From Bacteroidales bacterium UBA5515 (GTDB lineage Bacteria; Bacteroidota; Bacteroidia; Bacteroidales; P3), in NCBI GenBank assembly GCA_002423895.1, contig DIOL01000007.1, positions 42,389 to 58,319 on the forward strand: DNA of 15,931 bases. Reading direction: 5' to 3'. This document shows positions 6,915 to 15,886 of this stretch, in pieces. A program made the position numbers and the translations under genes. Each line of letters opens with the position of its first letter. Positions within the stretch are counted from its first letter, which is position 1. Below the pieces are notes generated by a model, which was not told where the DNA came from, did no database searches, and worked only from the letters and a program-made list of their open reading frames with translations.

Positions 6915-6958
6915 AAGGTCGTGCTTTAGTATAAATAAGGTACGACCTTAATCAATTA
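6915..6958. repeat. Palindromic repeat, 22-bp period (family A, copy 2)
   Basis: Two units begin at 6915 and 6937, exactly 22 bp apart, each opening AAGGT. TAAGGTCGT (6914-6922) is the inverted copy of ACGACCTTA (6942-6950), and a G-U and a C-G pair extend the stem to 11 pairs. The second core, GGTACGACC, is identical to the one at 35-43. There is no T run after it, so it is not a standard terminator, yet it is the only hairpin between the VOC gene and the next promoter and may mark the 3' end of that transcript. Confidence 0.7.
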
Positions 6959-7012
6959 TGGTAGAAATCTCTGTTTACACATTTAAACAAATATTAATGC
7001 AAAGAATATAAT

Positions 7013-7020
7013 TATATTTG
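7013..7020 (+). promoter_or_regulatory. Putative -7 element for the GNAT-hydrolase pair
   Basis: TATATTTG fits the Bacteroidota -7 consensus TAnnTTTG, 29 bp before the start codon of the acetyltransferase gene. No TTG sits at the expected distance upstream, so only half the promoter is supported. Confidence 0.4.
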
Positions 7021-7049
7021 TAGTCTAAAAATCAAATAAATGATAAGTT

Positions 7050-7856
7050 ATGATTGAGATAATTGAAACAGAATTAAGCCAAATTGAAGAAAGTAGAGAA
7101 TTATATTTTTCTTCCCTGCCCGAATGCCAGGAATGCTTTATTGAAATGCTGGTTAATGAAGGTAAATACTATATTATTTCTATTAATTCTCAAAAGGCAG
7201 GTTATGTAATAACATCCATTGATAAATTTATTGCCAAAACACCTGAGAAATTTTTAATTGAATTCTATTTACAAGATAGATTTATTAACCAATCAGAAGA
7301 CATATTCTCAAAAGTATTGAAAGAACTTTCTATTAATAAAATATATTGCAAATCTTATGATGCCCTCCTACTTAGTTCTTGTTTTTTGAAATCTATGCCA
7401 TATAAAGTTTTTGGAAGACTTTTCAGATTATCAGATTCAAGCACAAAATATCATATCCCTCAATTATACAAATACAGACTTGCAGAAATAGATGATTATG
7501 ATTTTTTGCTAAGTCAAGGAGATGATCTTTATGATACTCCAGAGGAGTTAAAGGATTTAATTATTAATAAAACAATCACTCTTTTCTATCTTAAAGACGA
7601 ATTGGTTGGATGTGGATACAAAATACCTCTTAACTCAAAAAAGGAAATTTTTGATATAGGTATGTGGACAAATCCAAAATATAGAGGAAAAGGAATTGCA
7701 ACATATATAATATCATTCTTAAAGTATGAATGTATTGAAAACAACAAAACTCCAATATGTGCTTGTGCAAAGGATAATACATATTCAATGAAAGCCCTGC
7801 AAAAGAATGGATTTATAAGCAAGTATAATTTAATTGAGTTTGAGAACAATTTATAA
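7050..7856 (+). CDS. GNAT family N-acetyltransferase
   Basis: The 268-residue cytoplasmic protein carries a GNAT domain in its C-terminal half (about 140-268). It has the acetyl-CoA-binding motif A in IGMWTNPKYRGKGIATYII (RGKGIA at 212-217) and then the usual asparagine helix segment CAKDNTYSMKALQKNGF (239-255). Such enzymes move an acetyl group from acetyl-CoA to an amine; the substrate is not evident. The N-terminal half (1-130) has no motif I recognise but has an alternating strand/helix pattern and may be a degenerate GNAT-like domain. The start is fixed by an upstream in-frame stop. A -7 promoter element lies at 7013-7020, and the hydrolase gene follows after 30 bp with no terminator, so the two probably form one transcript. 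Confidence 0.85.
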   Translation: MIEIIETELSQIEESRELYFSSLPECQECFIEMLVNEGKYYIISINSQKAGYVITSIDKFIAKTPEKFLIEFYLQDRFINQSEDIFSKVLKELSINKIYCKSYDALLLSSCFLKSMPYKVFGRLFRLSDSSTKYHIPQLYKYRLAEIDDYDFLLSQGDDLYDTPEELKDLIINKTITLFYLKDELVGCGYKIPLNSKKEIFDIGMWTNPKYRGKGIATYIISFLKYECIENNKTPICACAKDNTYSMKALQKNGFISKYNLIEFENNL

Positions 7857-7886
7857 GCTGAAGAAATAATTAATAAAACAGAATAA

Positions 7887-8444
7887 ATGAATACAGCACT
7901 TATATTAATTGATATTCAAAATGATTATTTTGAAAATGGTACTATGAGACTTACTGGCTCTGAAGAAGCTTGTAGAAATGCAAAAAAAATTCTTAATAAA
8001 TTCAGGACAGATGATATGCCTGTAATACATATACAGCATATTGCGAATAAGCCAAATGCAACTTTTTTCTTACCCAACACTATTGGAGCAGAAATAAATA
8101 AAGAGTTAAAACCTCTTCCAAATGAGAAAGTCATTATTAAACATTCACCAAATAGTTTTAGGGATACAGGATTATTAGAATATTTGAATTCTTTAAATAT
8201 TACTGATTTGGTTATTTGTGGAATGATGACACATATGTGTGTTGATGCAACTACAAGAGCAGCTAAGGATTATGGATTTAACTGCATTCTAATTGGAGAT
8301 GCCTGTGCAACAAAAGACCTTGAAATAAATGGTAATACTGTTAAAGCTGAATTTGTTCAAAATAGTTTTTTAGCAGCATTAAATTATTTCTATTCAACTG
8401 TAAAAACAACGAATCAATATTTAAATCAAACTAATATTGAATAA
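7887..8444 (+). CDS. Isochorismatase-like cysteine hydrolase
   Basis: The 185-residue protein has the full cysteine hydrolase triad of the isochorismatase-like/nicotinamidase superfamily: Asp9 in ALILIDIQNDYF, Lys85 in KVIIKHSPNSF, and Cys118 in CGMMTHMCVDATTRAAKDYG (111-130). The cis-peptide region MMTHMC is the usual one. Members hydrolyse amides or vinyl ethers, for example nicotinamide, biuret or isochorismate; the substrate here is undetermined. The nicotinamidase zinc-site signature (an Asp-X-His-X-X-His metal site) is not obvious, so I do not call it PncA. Length is normal for the small clade. It is probably cotranscribed with the acetyltransferase. The next element downstream is the palindromic array at 8559-8712, and no standard plus-strand terminator was found. 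Confidence 0.9.
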   Translation: MNTALILIDIQNDYFENGTMRLTGSEEACRNAKKILNKFRTDDMPVIHIQHIANKPNATFFLPNTIGAEINKELKPLPNEKVIIKHSPNSFRDTGLLEYLNSLNITDLVICGMMTHMCVDATTRAAKDYGFNCILIGDACATKDLEINGNTVKAEFVQNSFLAALNYFYSTVKTTNQYLNQTNIE

Positions 8445-8558
8445 GTAAATCCAGCATAAAAGATATACTTGAAAAAAGTCTTGATATTTATCTCAAAAAA
8501 CAAAGAAAAAATGTGTTTTTATGAGGTTTGCAACTACTTAAACTTGAATTAGATGTAC
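8445..8558. other. Intergenic stretch before the palindromic array
   Basis: This covers the first part of the 448-bp gap between the convergent hydrolase and giant adhesin genes. It is AT-rich with A runs (8495-8510) and a weak AAAAAACA/TGTGTTTTT dyad, but has no supported gene and no clear terminator. Confidence 0.4.
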
Positions 8559-8712
8559 AATTCATCGCATGATATACTCTAATTCATGGCATGAATTACT
8601 CGGAATCATGCCATGAATTGATTGATTTCATGCCATGAATTGGTGGAAATCATGGCATGAATTGGAGTAATTCATGCCATGATTCCGAGAATACAATGCC
8701 ATTATTCTGAGA
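8559..8712. repeat. Array of seven palindromic 22-bp units (family B)
   Basis: Units start at 8559, 8581, 8603, 8625, 8647, 8669 and 8691, with an exact 22-bp period. The inner five carry the core CATGSCATG inside the ideal palindrome AATTCATG-S-CATGAATT (17 bp, central base G or C). The unit at 8581 is a perfect 8-1-8 palindrome. The outer two are degenerate (TCAT-CGC-ATGA at 8562-8572 and AATG-C-CATT near 8696-8704). Variable 5-bp linkers separate the cores (ACTCG, GATTG, GGTGG, GGAGT). The array is also an inverted repeat overall: 8599-8619 and 8669-8689 are reverse complements in 20 of 21 positions. It lies between convergent genes. The function is unknown; protein binding or 3'-end folding are possible. 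Confidence 0.85.
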
Positions 8713-8815
8713 TTAAAGTCAGATAAAAAAAGTTTTATACAGGATTTAGCGAGTTCTTTGTTTGATTTGGTGAGTTTTAATTAAGGATTATTTCTTCCTT
8801 TCTCTCTTTCTTTGA

Positions 8816-8849
8816 AAAAAAAGTGGCTACCCTTTTGAGGTAGCCACTT
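8816..8849 (-). terminator. Intrinsic terminator of the giant adhesin gene
   Basis: The stem AAGTGGCTACC (8821-8831) / GGTAGCCACTT (8839-8849) has a 7-nt loop. Read on the minus strand it is followed by a run of eight U. It lies about 44 bp beyond the stop codon of the 2263-residue protein gene. The plus strand lacks a T run after the stem, so it should act only on the minus strand. Confidence 0.85.
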
Positions 8850-8860
8850 CGTGTTTAGTT
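8816..8860. repeat. 45-bp direct repeat, left copy
   Basis: Positions 8816-8860 match 15887-15931 with a single difference (GTGGCTA against GTGACTA). The match covers the terminator hairpin, its A run and 11 bp beyond (CGTGTTTAGTT), so it is not just convergent terminator structure. The two copies flank the giant gene in direct orientation. The true repeat may be longer, because the right copy runs off the window. Confidence 0.9.
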
Positions 8861-8892
8861 GTCTATTTATTTTAAATAGTTCCTTTGGGTTA

Positions 8893-11800
8893 TTATTTTA
8901 CTATTAACTTTTGGGTTCTACTTATTTGATTGTTTTGTAGTCTTACATAATATACTCCATTTGCCATATCACTTACATTTATGGTTTCTTCTACCTTGTT
9001 GTTGTGTGCTCTGGTGTTGATGGTGTTAATTATGCGACCTTGTACGTCACTAATTGTAATCTTAACTTCACCTTGTAAGCCTGTTACTACTAATTTAGTT
9101 TCTTGGCTTGCTGGGTTTGGATACATTATTACACTTATTACGCTGCCATCTATTTCATTTAAGCCTAAGGTTAAGAAGGTTTTAGTTGTGCCATAAGTTG
9201 TTAATGTTGCTGTGGTTGCATAGGTTCTAAATTCATAGTTGGTTTCTGGTTCTAATCCTGTTAATTGATAGATTAATGTATCATTAACTGGAACTACTGT
9301 AACTGGAGTCCATGTGCTTGCACTTGTTGCTTTCCATTCAAATCCCTGATTGGTTATTGTTTCATCGCCTGCTACCACTACGCCATTTAAGGTTACACTT
9401 CTATCTTCTATTGGATTTGCTCCTAAAGTAGTTACTGTTGGTGGAACATTAGTTCCATTATTAAATGATATTACCAAACCATAGGTTGTTGTACTTGCAG
9501 TTCTTGCATAGGCTCTAACTTCATATGTTGCACCTGATTGTAAATTGGTTACTGAAGCTGTTATATTATTAGTTCCTGTTGCAGATATTATGTTTGCATC
9601 TTGCCATGTTTGGGTTGTCAACTTATATTCAAATCCTCTTGCATTAATTACTTCAGATCCTTGTACTATTGTTCCATTGAATGTTGCTGCAGTTGATGTA
9701 ATAGCAGTAGGTGCTAATGTAGTTACAGTTGGTGGTACGATTGCTGGGGTTGCAAATGTTAGTGTATCTCCAAATACTCTTCCATCTGTTGCTGTTACTG
9801 CATAGGCTCTTACTTCATAGTTAGTATTTGCTGTTAGTGTTGTAATTGCGTATGTGAATGGTGTTGCTACAGTTGTTACTGCTTGGTCTGTCCAAGTTGT
9901 TGCTGCTGTAGTTTTGTATTCAAAGCCTATTGCTGTTACTGCTTCTGAACCTTGTACATAAGTACCTTGGAAAGTTGCATTAGTTTGTGTTATAGCTGTT
10001 GGTTGTACAGTGGTTACTTGTACTGCTTGATGACCTGCTGTTGTTGTGAAGGTGTCTTGTACCCATGCTGAATAGTTTGTTCCACAATTTGCTCTTACAT
10101 AATAAGTGTAATGTGTTCCTGCTGTTAAGTTAGGAATAGTGTAGCTTGTGGTAGTAACATTTGCTGGTGTTCCTGTTGTACCTAAACGTACTTGCCATGC
10201 ACTTTCTGTTCCTGCTGGTATCCAGCTAACTGTTGCTGTGGTATTTTGAATACCACTAACAGCTAAGTTAGTTGGTGCTGCGCATGCTGAACCACTTGGA
10301 TCGTAAATTCTTATTTCGTCTAATCCTACTCCATATCCATATCTTTCTAATCCTTCAAAAGCTATTTGATAGGTTGAAGATGGTGAAGGTAAAAGTACAG
10401 AGTCTTTTTTCCAACTATAAGAATCAAGAGCATAGAAAGTACTTAATAATGTCCATGAGCTATCACTTGAAGGACGAGAGTAAACTCTTAAAGTATCTCT
10501 ATCAGTAGTTCCCCAATTTTGTATAATATACCAGTATGATAAATATGGAGTTGGTAATGCTGAAATATCAAATAATGGAGATATTAATTTAGTAACATTT
10601 GTTCTTGCTGTTCCTTTGAATAATGCTATTTGACTTCCTTCATGTGCTAATGTATCGTCATTATATCCAGCATTATTAATCCAAGATAAATTTCCATTTA
10701 CATATTCTTGTTGCCAACAAGCAAGTCCTCCTTCAAATCCTTCTACCCAAGGGAATGAAGATATTGCTCCATCAACACAAGGAGTTGTAAATTGAACTGT
10801 TTCAGAATAGATTGTTGTATCACCATTACAAATTGCTCTAACTGCTACAAGATATTGTGTTCCTGATGTTAGTCCTGAAATAGTTAATGGAGATGTTGTT
10901 GCTGGAATATCAGTTAGTGTTGAACCTGTTGCGTTTGTTCTGTAAGATACAATATAACTTGTTGCTCCTGGATGATTCCATGAAACCTCAGCAGTTGTGG
11001 TTGTTGTATTAGATACAGCAACATCAAATGGTCTTGGACATGGTTCAAGAACAATTGAAATATTATCTATTGCTGCTGGTGGTTGATTATTATAATAGCT
11101 ATCAAAATAGAAGAAGATTAATCTCTTAACTCCTGAAACATTATCAAGTGGTAATTGTTCTGTTTGCCATGTTGATTGCTCTGCAAATAATCCAAGATTA
11201 TCATTTACATTGCTTGGATATCCTGTTGGATTAAGTGTATCTGTTACTTCTCTTAAATATACTATCAGTCCTGAATAAGCTGAATTATCATATGTAGATA
11301 CATATCCTTGACATTTCCAATCAAAGTTTAGTGAATATGAAGCTGGTGTTGCTCCAAAATCTATATCTCTATATCCATAAGCATATATGCCTCCTGATGC
11401 TCCATAGGTAAGTCCATTATCATTAGAAATATATGCAGCTGTGCTATCAGCAGTATTTTGAGTTGAAGGACCATTGCCTGCGGCTTGTCCGATTGCCCAA
11501 TTATACATACTTCCACTTAAATTTCTCCATGCAAGAGCTTCTGTTTGATTTTCAAAATCAAATGAATATGGCGCTAATGCAGGAAGTGCATCTGTTACAA
11601 ATGTTAATGGTGTTGACCAAACTGAAGTTTCTGTTGTACAATCTGAACGTATCCAAATTGTGTATTCTGTTTGTGGAGTTAATCCTGTTAATGGAATAGG
11701 ATTAGTAGTTGTTGAAACAGGAATTCCATTGTTAGGATCTGTTATTGTTCCATCAGTAAGTACATATTGCCATGTTGTTGAAGTTCCATTTTCTTGGAAT

Positions 11801-14800
11801 GAAACATCTGCTGATGTTGTTGTAATTGCAGATGCAACAAGAGATGTTGGTCTTAAACAGGTTGCAAAAGACTGGATTTCAAAATTATCTAAATGAATAT
11901 AGTTATCTGCATTAGATACTGTTGATTCTCCATAGAATGCAATTTTTACATTTCCTGTATAAGGAAGTGAGGTTGCAGGATCAAATAAAGGAAGAATAAT
12001 ATGTTTTACAGGATATAAGTTATTATATACTCTTGTTGCTGATGGATCATTTGACCAAACAAATGCATTAGCTGCATCCCATGTTAATCCATTATCTGTT
12101 GATACTACTACTGCAAATTTATCATCAGTACCATTTGTAGTTGGTGCTCCACTTGCATCATAAGTTGAAAGCAATACATCAAATTCAATTTGAGCAGGAG
12201 TTGTTCCATCTCCTAAATTATAACTTGGAGAAATTAACCAATAGTTAGTGTATGTGCTCCAAACATTTAAATAAGCATGATTACCTGCACCTGGCATAAT
12301 AGGTGTTTCATGTAAGTACCATCCTGAATTTGTTGAAGTTAATGTTGCTGTTCCTGTTGTTGGAAGTAATCCAGATTTCATTTCCCAGCATGTGCTTGGA
12401 AGAATGGTATTAAATCCTTCAACCAATGTTGGAACTGTTAATGCAACACAAGCTGTTTGGAAGCTAATAACATTTGAAATTGCAGATGTATCTGATGCAT
12501 TACAAATGGAAAGAACTCTTGCTTGATAAAATGTTCCTGGATTTAATCCTGTTAATGTAAATGGATTTGTACTTACTGCTACTTGATTCCAAGAACTTGT
12601 TCCTGATTGTTGATACTCTACTATCCATGAAGTTGATCCTTGTGGTTCTGTCCAACTTAAATAAACATCAGTTCCATTAAATGATGCTGAATCCATTGCT
12701 AAGCCATATGGCATACCGCAACTAAGTGCTACAAGAGAAATATTATCAATCTTTGCTGGAGGATTATCACCTGCACTACCATCATTCTTCCATGCAAGAA
12801 CAAGTTGTTTTACTGTGTTAGAATAAGATGCATTAAGTGCTTGAGAATATCTTTGGAAAGAAGAAATACTATTTAATGTGGTTGTATTTATTTTATATTG
12901 ATCACTTGGCAATGTTCCAGGTTCAAGTGTCATACCATAAGGTAGTAGATATACATTTATATAATCACAGCAACTTTCTGCATCTGATACCCAATCAAAT
13001 GAAAGTTGGAATGAAGGAGAATTGTCAAATTCTACAAGTGTTGAAACAAATGCAACTGAATATTCAGAATTATCATAAGTTGCTGTTGCACCAGCATCAC
13101 TTGAGATATATAATCCTCTTTCATCAATTCCATCTGTAGGGTCTGAGTCATTTGCTCCTGGAACTCCAATATACCACATATTTGGTTGAGTTCCATTAGT
13201 AATTGTCCAGACTGTATCTAATGATGTATCTTCAAAATTAGCTGTTAATGGTAATGTGTTTGCAAAAGTAGGTAGATTAACTTTAATTGTATTTGTCCAT
13301 GCTCCGCCACATCCTCTTTGAACGGCTACCCATACAGAATCTCCAGCATTAAATCCAGGAATTATATATGGAAGAGGTGATCCTGTTGGAACTGATATAA
13401 TATTTGTTGCAGTTGCAGGGTCAAATGGTACATTTAGGTTAGAAGCATAAGCAATAACATAACCGTCTCCTTGATCTGCTTCATCATTCCAATTTACAGA
13501 AACTGATGTTGTTGATGCTGGTTCAGCATTTAAGCCATATACATTTGGACAAGCTGGAATTACATCAACAAGTACGTCATCTAACCAATAATAACTCCAA
13601 TCAGAATTTGTAATATGTTTAAATGCTATACGTTTTCCTCCTCCTTGAAGTTGAACTCCACTTAACATTACAACATATTGTGTCCAATCTGTTGTTGTAG
13701 GTGTAATAGTTTGAACTGCTTCAAAAGTTGATGTATTTGTTAAAGAATCAATAACACCAACAACAAATGAACCTGATCCTGAAGTGCTTGAAGCTTGCAA
13801 CCAAAATGTAACCATAAGGGTATTAATATCTGCAGTAAAAGCTGGAGTTATTGCATAAGTAGGTGTAGTTGTAAGGGTTTGGAACATAATACTTGCTGGA
13901 GAAGTATGATTAGTATAACTATATATTGATGGGTAATCAATATAAGGATTATTGATTACTGGTCTTGACCAACATGGAGGGAATGAACCATCAACTGTAC
14001 CATATGTATCAAAACTATCTGTCCATGGCAATGTAGATACCTCTCCACATAAAGTTCTAAAATTAACAACTGAACTTGCTTCTGATAATTCTGTTGAACA
14101 ATCTGTAACCACATAAACATCATAGCCACTTGAAGGAAGTAAACTTGTTAATGTATATGGGTTAGAATTAACTAAAATTGAATCATAAGTTGTAGAAGAA
14201 GATTCTTTATAATATATCCACCAAGAAGCATCTGTTGAACTTCCATTCATCCATGAAATCTCAGCATCTGTTAAGGTAATATTTGAAACAGTTACATTTG
14301 TTGGTCTCATACATGTAGGCAAAGTTGATACTTCAACATCATCTAAACGTAAATAATATCCATCAGGGGTTCCTTGACGAACAAAAGCAATGTAATGATT
14401 TCCTGAATATTGATTTAGATTAATTTCATATAGTTGCCAGTTTCCGACAGGTAAATTTTGATTAAAAATACGAGTGAAACCTGATAATGTATCATAGGTT
14501 CCCATTCCTGTGGTATCTAATGATGTAATTATTCCATTAGAAATGAAAACAGAAATTTCATCTGGTTCGCTTGATGTATTATCTGCTCTCATTGCCCAAA
14601 AACGTAGTCTTTCATTTCCTGTTAAAGCAATTTGTGGAGTTATTAACCAATCATTATGACTTGATCCACCATAGTCAGTATAACATATTGCATGATTATT
14701 TCCTGAATGACTTCCATCTCCAGTCCATCCAGCATTAGCACTATTATCCCAGTAATAATCATCAGTAGGATCACCTCTATCTATAACAGTCCAACAATTT

Positions 14801-15684
14801 GGAGATGGTCTATTTCCTGGAGCTACTGCTGGTGCCCAATCATTTTCAAATCCTTCTGACCATGGGAATACTGAAATGACATCACATAATGTTGAAGCAG
14901 AAATAGTAGGAGAAGGCATACTTGTATCATTTGCTGAACAAATAGCAAAAACTCTTACATCATAAATTGAACTTGAATTAAGGTTAGAAATAGTATAAGG
15001 ATTAGTTGATGCTGCTTCCTGTGTCCATGTTGTAGTGCCTGCTGATTTATACTCTACAATCCATGATGTTGGAGTACCTGAATCTGTCCAAGAAAGATCA
15101 AATGATGTTGAAGTTGTATTTGTTGATAATAATGATGTTGGTGAAGGACATGTTAAATCAGATAATGTAACATCATCCAAACCTACAGGGTAACCATAAT
15201 CATCATATCCTTCAAATGCAATTTGATAAGTTGTTGATGCATTTGGCAAAGGAAGATTAACCATTGTCCACTGTGGAGTACTTGAACTTAAATACAATAA
15301 TTCTGTCCATGTTCCAGTACTACTTGTGTCTGTTCTATAATATACCTTTAATGTATTTTGATCCCCTCCCCAATCTTTTTGGATATACCAAAAGAATAAT
15401 GTTGGATTAGTTAATGAGGTTAAATCAAATACTGGTGAAATTAGTTTTGTGGTACTTCCTGTTGAAGAATGCATAAAACATGCAAACTGAGTTCCTTCTT
15501 GTGCAGAACTAATTTCAGAAACAGATGAAACTGCTGTCCAACTATTTGATCCAGAAACATTTTGTTGAGTCCAATTTGTTAATCCGGATTCAAATCCTTC
15601 ATTCCATGGGAATGTATTAATAACTTGGCACGAGCCTTGGATAGCGAAAATCATCGCTAAGAGAAAATAAAAAATCCTTTTCAT
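8893..15684 (-). CDS. Giant modular adhesin-like T9SS protein (adhesin/MAM-like and fibronectin III repeats)
   Basis: The 2263-residue product has a signal peptide (1-19, MKRIFYFLLAMIF, cleavage near GSC before QV). Seven alternating pairs follow: a MAM-like/choice-of-anchor-J or cleaved-adhesin jelly-roll module, often opening FPWxEGFExG and closing LDDVxV, then a fibronectin type III domain starting near CPxPTxL. Adhesin-like modules lie about at 20-178, 270-456, 545-710, 808-989, 1078-1275, 1368-1549 and 1640-1800, each followed by a 75-95-residue FN3 domain. Modules 1 and 7 are close relatives (EGF, TKLISPxFD, YQIAFEG, GVGLD), and modules 4 and 6 form a second type (ISxDxG, FDW, PPAxIDNISLV). 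Three further FN3-like repeats of about 95 residues (from about 1888, 1983 and 2080) share VTTLxPTAI and QGSExxxxxGFEYK. A T9SS sorting domain (about 2176-2263: MYPNPASQETKLVV, ending QKLIVK) predicts surface display. It is probably involved in adhesion or binding of surfaces or glycans (inference). It has its own promoter and terminator. Confidence 0.92.
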   Translation of the reverse strand: MKRIFYFLLAMIFAIQGSCQVINTFPWNEGFESGLTNWTQQNVSGSNSWTAVSSVSEISSAQEGTQFACFMHSSTGSTTKLISPVFDLTSLTNPTLFFWYIQKDWGGDQNTLKVYYRTDTSSTGTWTELLYLSSSTPQWTMVNLPLPNASTTYQIAFEGYDDYGYPVGLDDVTLSDLTCPSPTSLLSTNTTSTSFDLSWTDSGTPTSWIVEYKSAGTTTWTQEAASTNPYTISNLNSSSIYDVRVFAICSANDTSMPSPTISASTLCDVISVFPWSEGFENDWAPAVAPGNRPSPNCWTVIDRGDPTDDYYWDNSANAGWTGDGSHSGNNHAICYTDYGGSSHNDWLITPQIALTGNERLRFWAMRADNTSSEPDEISVFISNGIITSLDTTGMGTYDTLSGFTRIFNQNLPVGNWQLYEINLNQYSGNHYIAFVRQGTPDGYYLRLDDVEVSTLPTCMRPTNVTVSNITLTDAEISWMNGSSTDASWWIYYKESSSTTYDSILVNSNPYTLTSLLPSSGYDVYVVTDCSTELSEASSVVNFRTLCGEVSTLPWTDSFDTYGTVDGSFPPCWSRPVINNPYIDYPSIYSYTNHTSPASIMFQTLTTTPTYAITPAFTADINTLMVTFWLQASSTSGSGSFVVGVIDSLTNTSTFEAVQTITPTTTDWTQYVVMLSGVQLQGGGKRIAFKHITNSDWSYYWLDDVLVDVIPACPNVYGLNAEPASTTSVSVNWNDEADQGDGYVIAYASNLNVPFDPATATNIISVPTGSPLPYIIPGFNAGDSVWVAVQRGCGGAWTNTIKVNLPTFANTLPLTANFEDTSLDTVWTITNGTQPNMWYIGVPGANDSDPTDGIDERGLYISSDAGATATYDNSEYSVAFVSTLVEFDNSPSFQLSFDWVSDAESCCDYINVYLLPYGMTLEPGTLPSDQYKINTTTLNSISSFQRYSQALNASYSNTVKQLVLAWKNDGSAGDNPPAKIDNISLVALSCGMPYGLAMDSASFNGTDVYLSWTEPQGSTSWIVEYQQSGTSSWNQVAVSTNPFTLTGLNPGTFYQARVLSICNASDTSAISNVISFQTACVALTVPTLVEGFNTILPSTCWEMKSGLLPTTGTATLTSTNSGWYLHETPIMPGAGNHAYLNVWSTYTNYWLISPSYNLGDGTTPAQIEFDVLLSTYDASGAPTTNGTDDKFAVVVSTDNGLTWDAANAFVWSNDPSATRVYNNLYPVKHIILPLFDPATSLPYTGNVKIAFYGESTVSNADNYIHLDNFEIQSFATCLRPTSLVASAITTTSADVSFQENGTSTTWQYVLTDGTITDPNNGIPVSTTTNPIPLTGLTPQTEYTIWIRSDCTTETSVWSTPLTFVTDALPALAPYSFDFENQTEALAWRNLSGSMYNWAIGQAAGNGPSTQNTADSTAAYISNDNGLTYGASGGIYAYGYRDIDFGATPASYSLNFDWKCQGYVSTYDNSAYSGLIVYLREVTDTLNPTGYPSNVNDNLGLFAEQSTWQTEQLPLDNVSGVKRLIFFYFDSYYNNQPPAAIDNISIVLEPCPRPFDVAVSNTTTTTAEVSWNHPGATSYIVSYRTNATGSTLTDIPATTSPLTISGLTSGTQYLVAVRAICNGDTTIYSETVQFTTPCVDGAISSFPWVEGFEGGLACWQQEYVNGNLSWINNAGYNDDTLAHEGSQIALFKGTARTNVTKLISPLFDISALPTPYLSYWYIIQNWGTTDRDTLRVYSRPSSDSSWTLLSTFYALDSYSWKKDSVLLPSPSSTYQIAFEGLERYGYGVGLDEIRIYDPSGSACAAPTNLAVSGIQNTTATVSWIPAGTESAWQVRLGTTGTPANVTTTSYTIPNLTAGTHYTYYVRANCGTNYSAWVQDTFTTTAGHQAVQVTTVQPTAITQTNATFQGTYVQGSEAVTAIGFEYKTTAATTWTDQAVTTVATPFTYAITTLTANTNYEVRAYAVTATDGRVFGDTLTFATPAIVPPTVTTLAPTAITSTAATFNGTIVQGSEVINARGFEYKLTTQTWQDANIISATGTNNITASVTNLQSGATYEVRAYARTASTTTYGLVISFNNGTNVPPTVTTLGANPIEDRSVTLNGVVVAGDETITNQGFEWKATSASTWTPVTVVPVNDTLIYQLTGLEPETNYEFRTYATTATLTTYGTTKTFLTLGLNEIDGSVISVIMYPNPASQETKLVVTGLQGEVKITISDVQGRIINTINTRAHNNKVEETINVSDMANGVYYVRLQNNQISRTQKLIVK

Positions 15685-15754
15685 TCTTCTTTGAATTTGT
15701 TAGTTAAACAATAAATCATTAACAGTTATTTATAAATTATAAATAACAAAGCGA

Positions 15755-15786
15755 CAAAGGTAAAAATTAAAAAATAAACAAGCAAA
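15755..15786 (-). promoter_or_regulatory. Promoter of the giant adhesin gene
   Basis: Read on the minus strand: TTTG (15783-15786), a 20-bp gap, then TACCTTTG (15755-15762). This is an excellent match to the Bacteroidota -33/-7 consensus. The start would fall near 15748, giving a leader of about 65 nt before the ATG at 15684. Confidence 0.65.
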
Positions 15787-15886
15787 TATTTCTACTTAAA
15801 AAACTAATAATAAAATGTAATAATATATAATATAAAGAATTATGCTTTGCATTTATTTCCTAAAAAGCTCAAATGAAGAAAGATAT

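Noticed and set aside
8559..8712. CRISPR array or plasmid iterons
   Set aside because: Linkers are only 5 bp and there are no cas genes, so it is not CRISPR. Iterons can have a 22-bp period, but there is no replication initiator gene and the units are palindromic, unlike typical iterons.
8792..8814. Pyrimidine-rich tract as a functional element
   Set aside because: A short C/T run directly beyond the minus-strand terminator; no second copy at 15887 and no partner structure was seen.
8816..8860. Bidirectional terminator also serving the plus-strand hydrolase gene
   Set aside because: On the plus strand the stem is followed by CGTGTTTAG and not by a T run, and it lies about 370 bp after the hydrolase stop codon.
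8981..9805. Plus-strand open frames antisense to the end of the giant adhesin gene
   Set aside because: They mirror the repetitive Thr/Val/Ala codons of the real minus-strand gene and have no leader or recognisable product.
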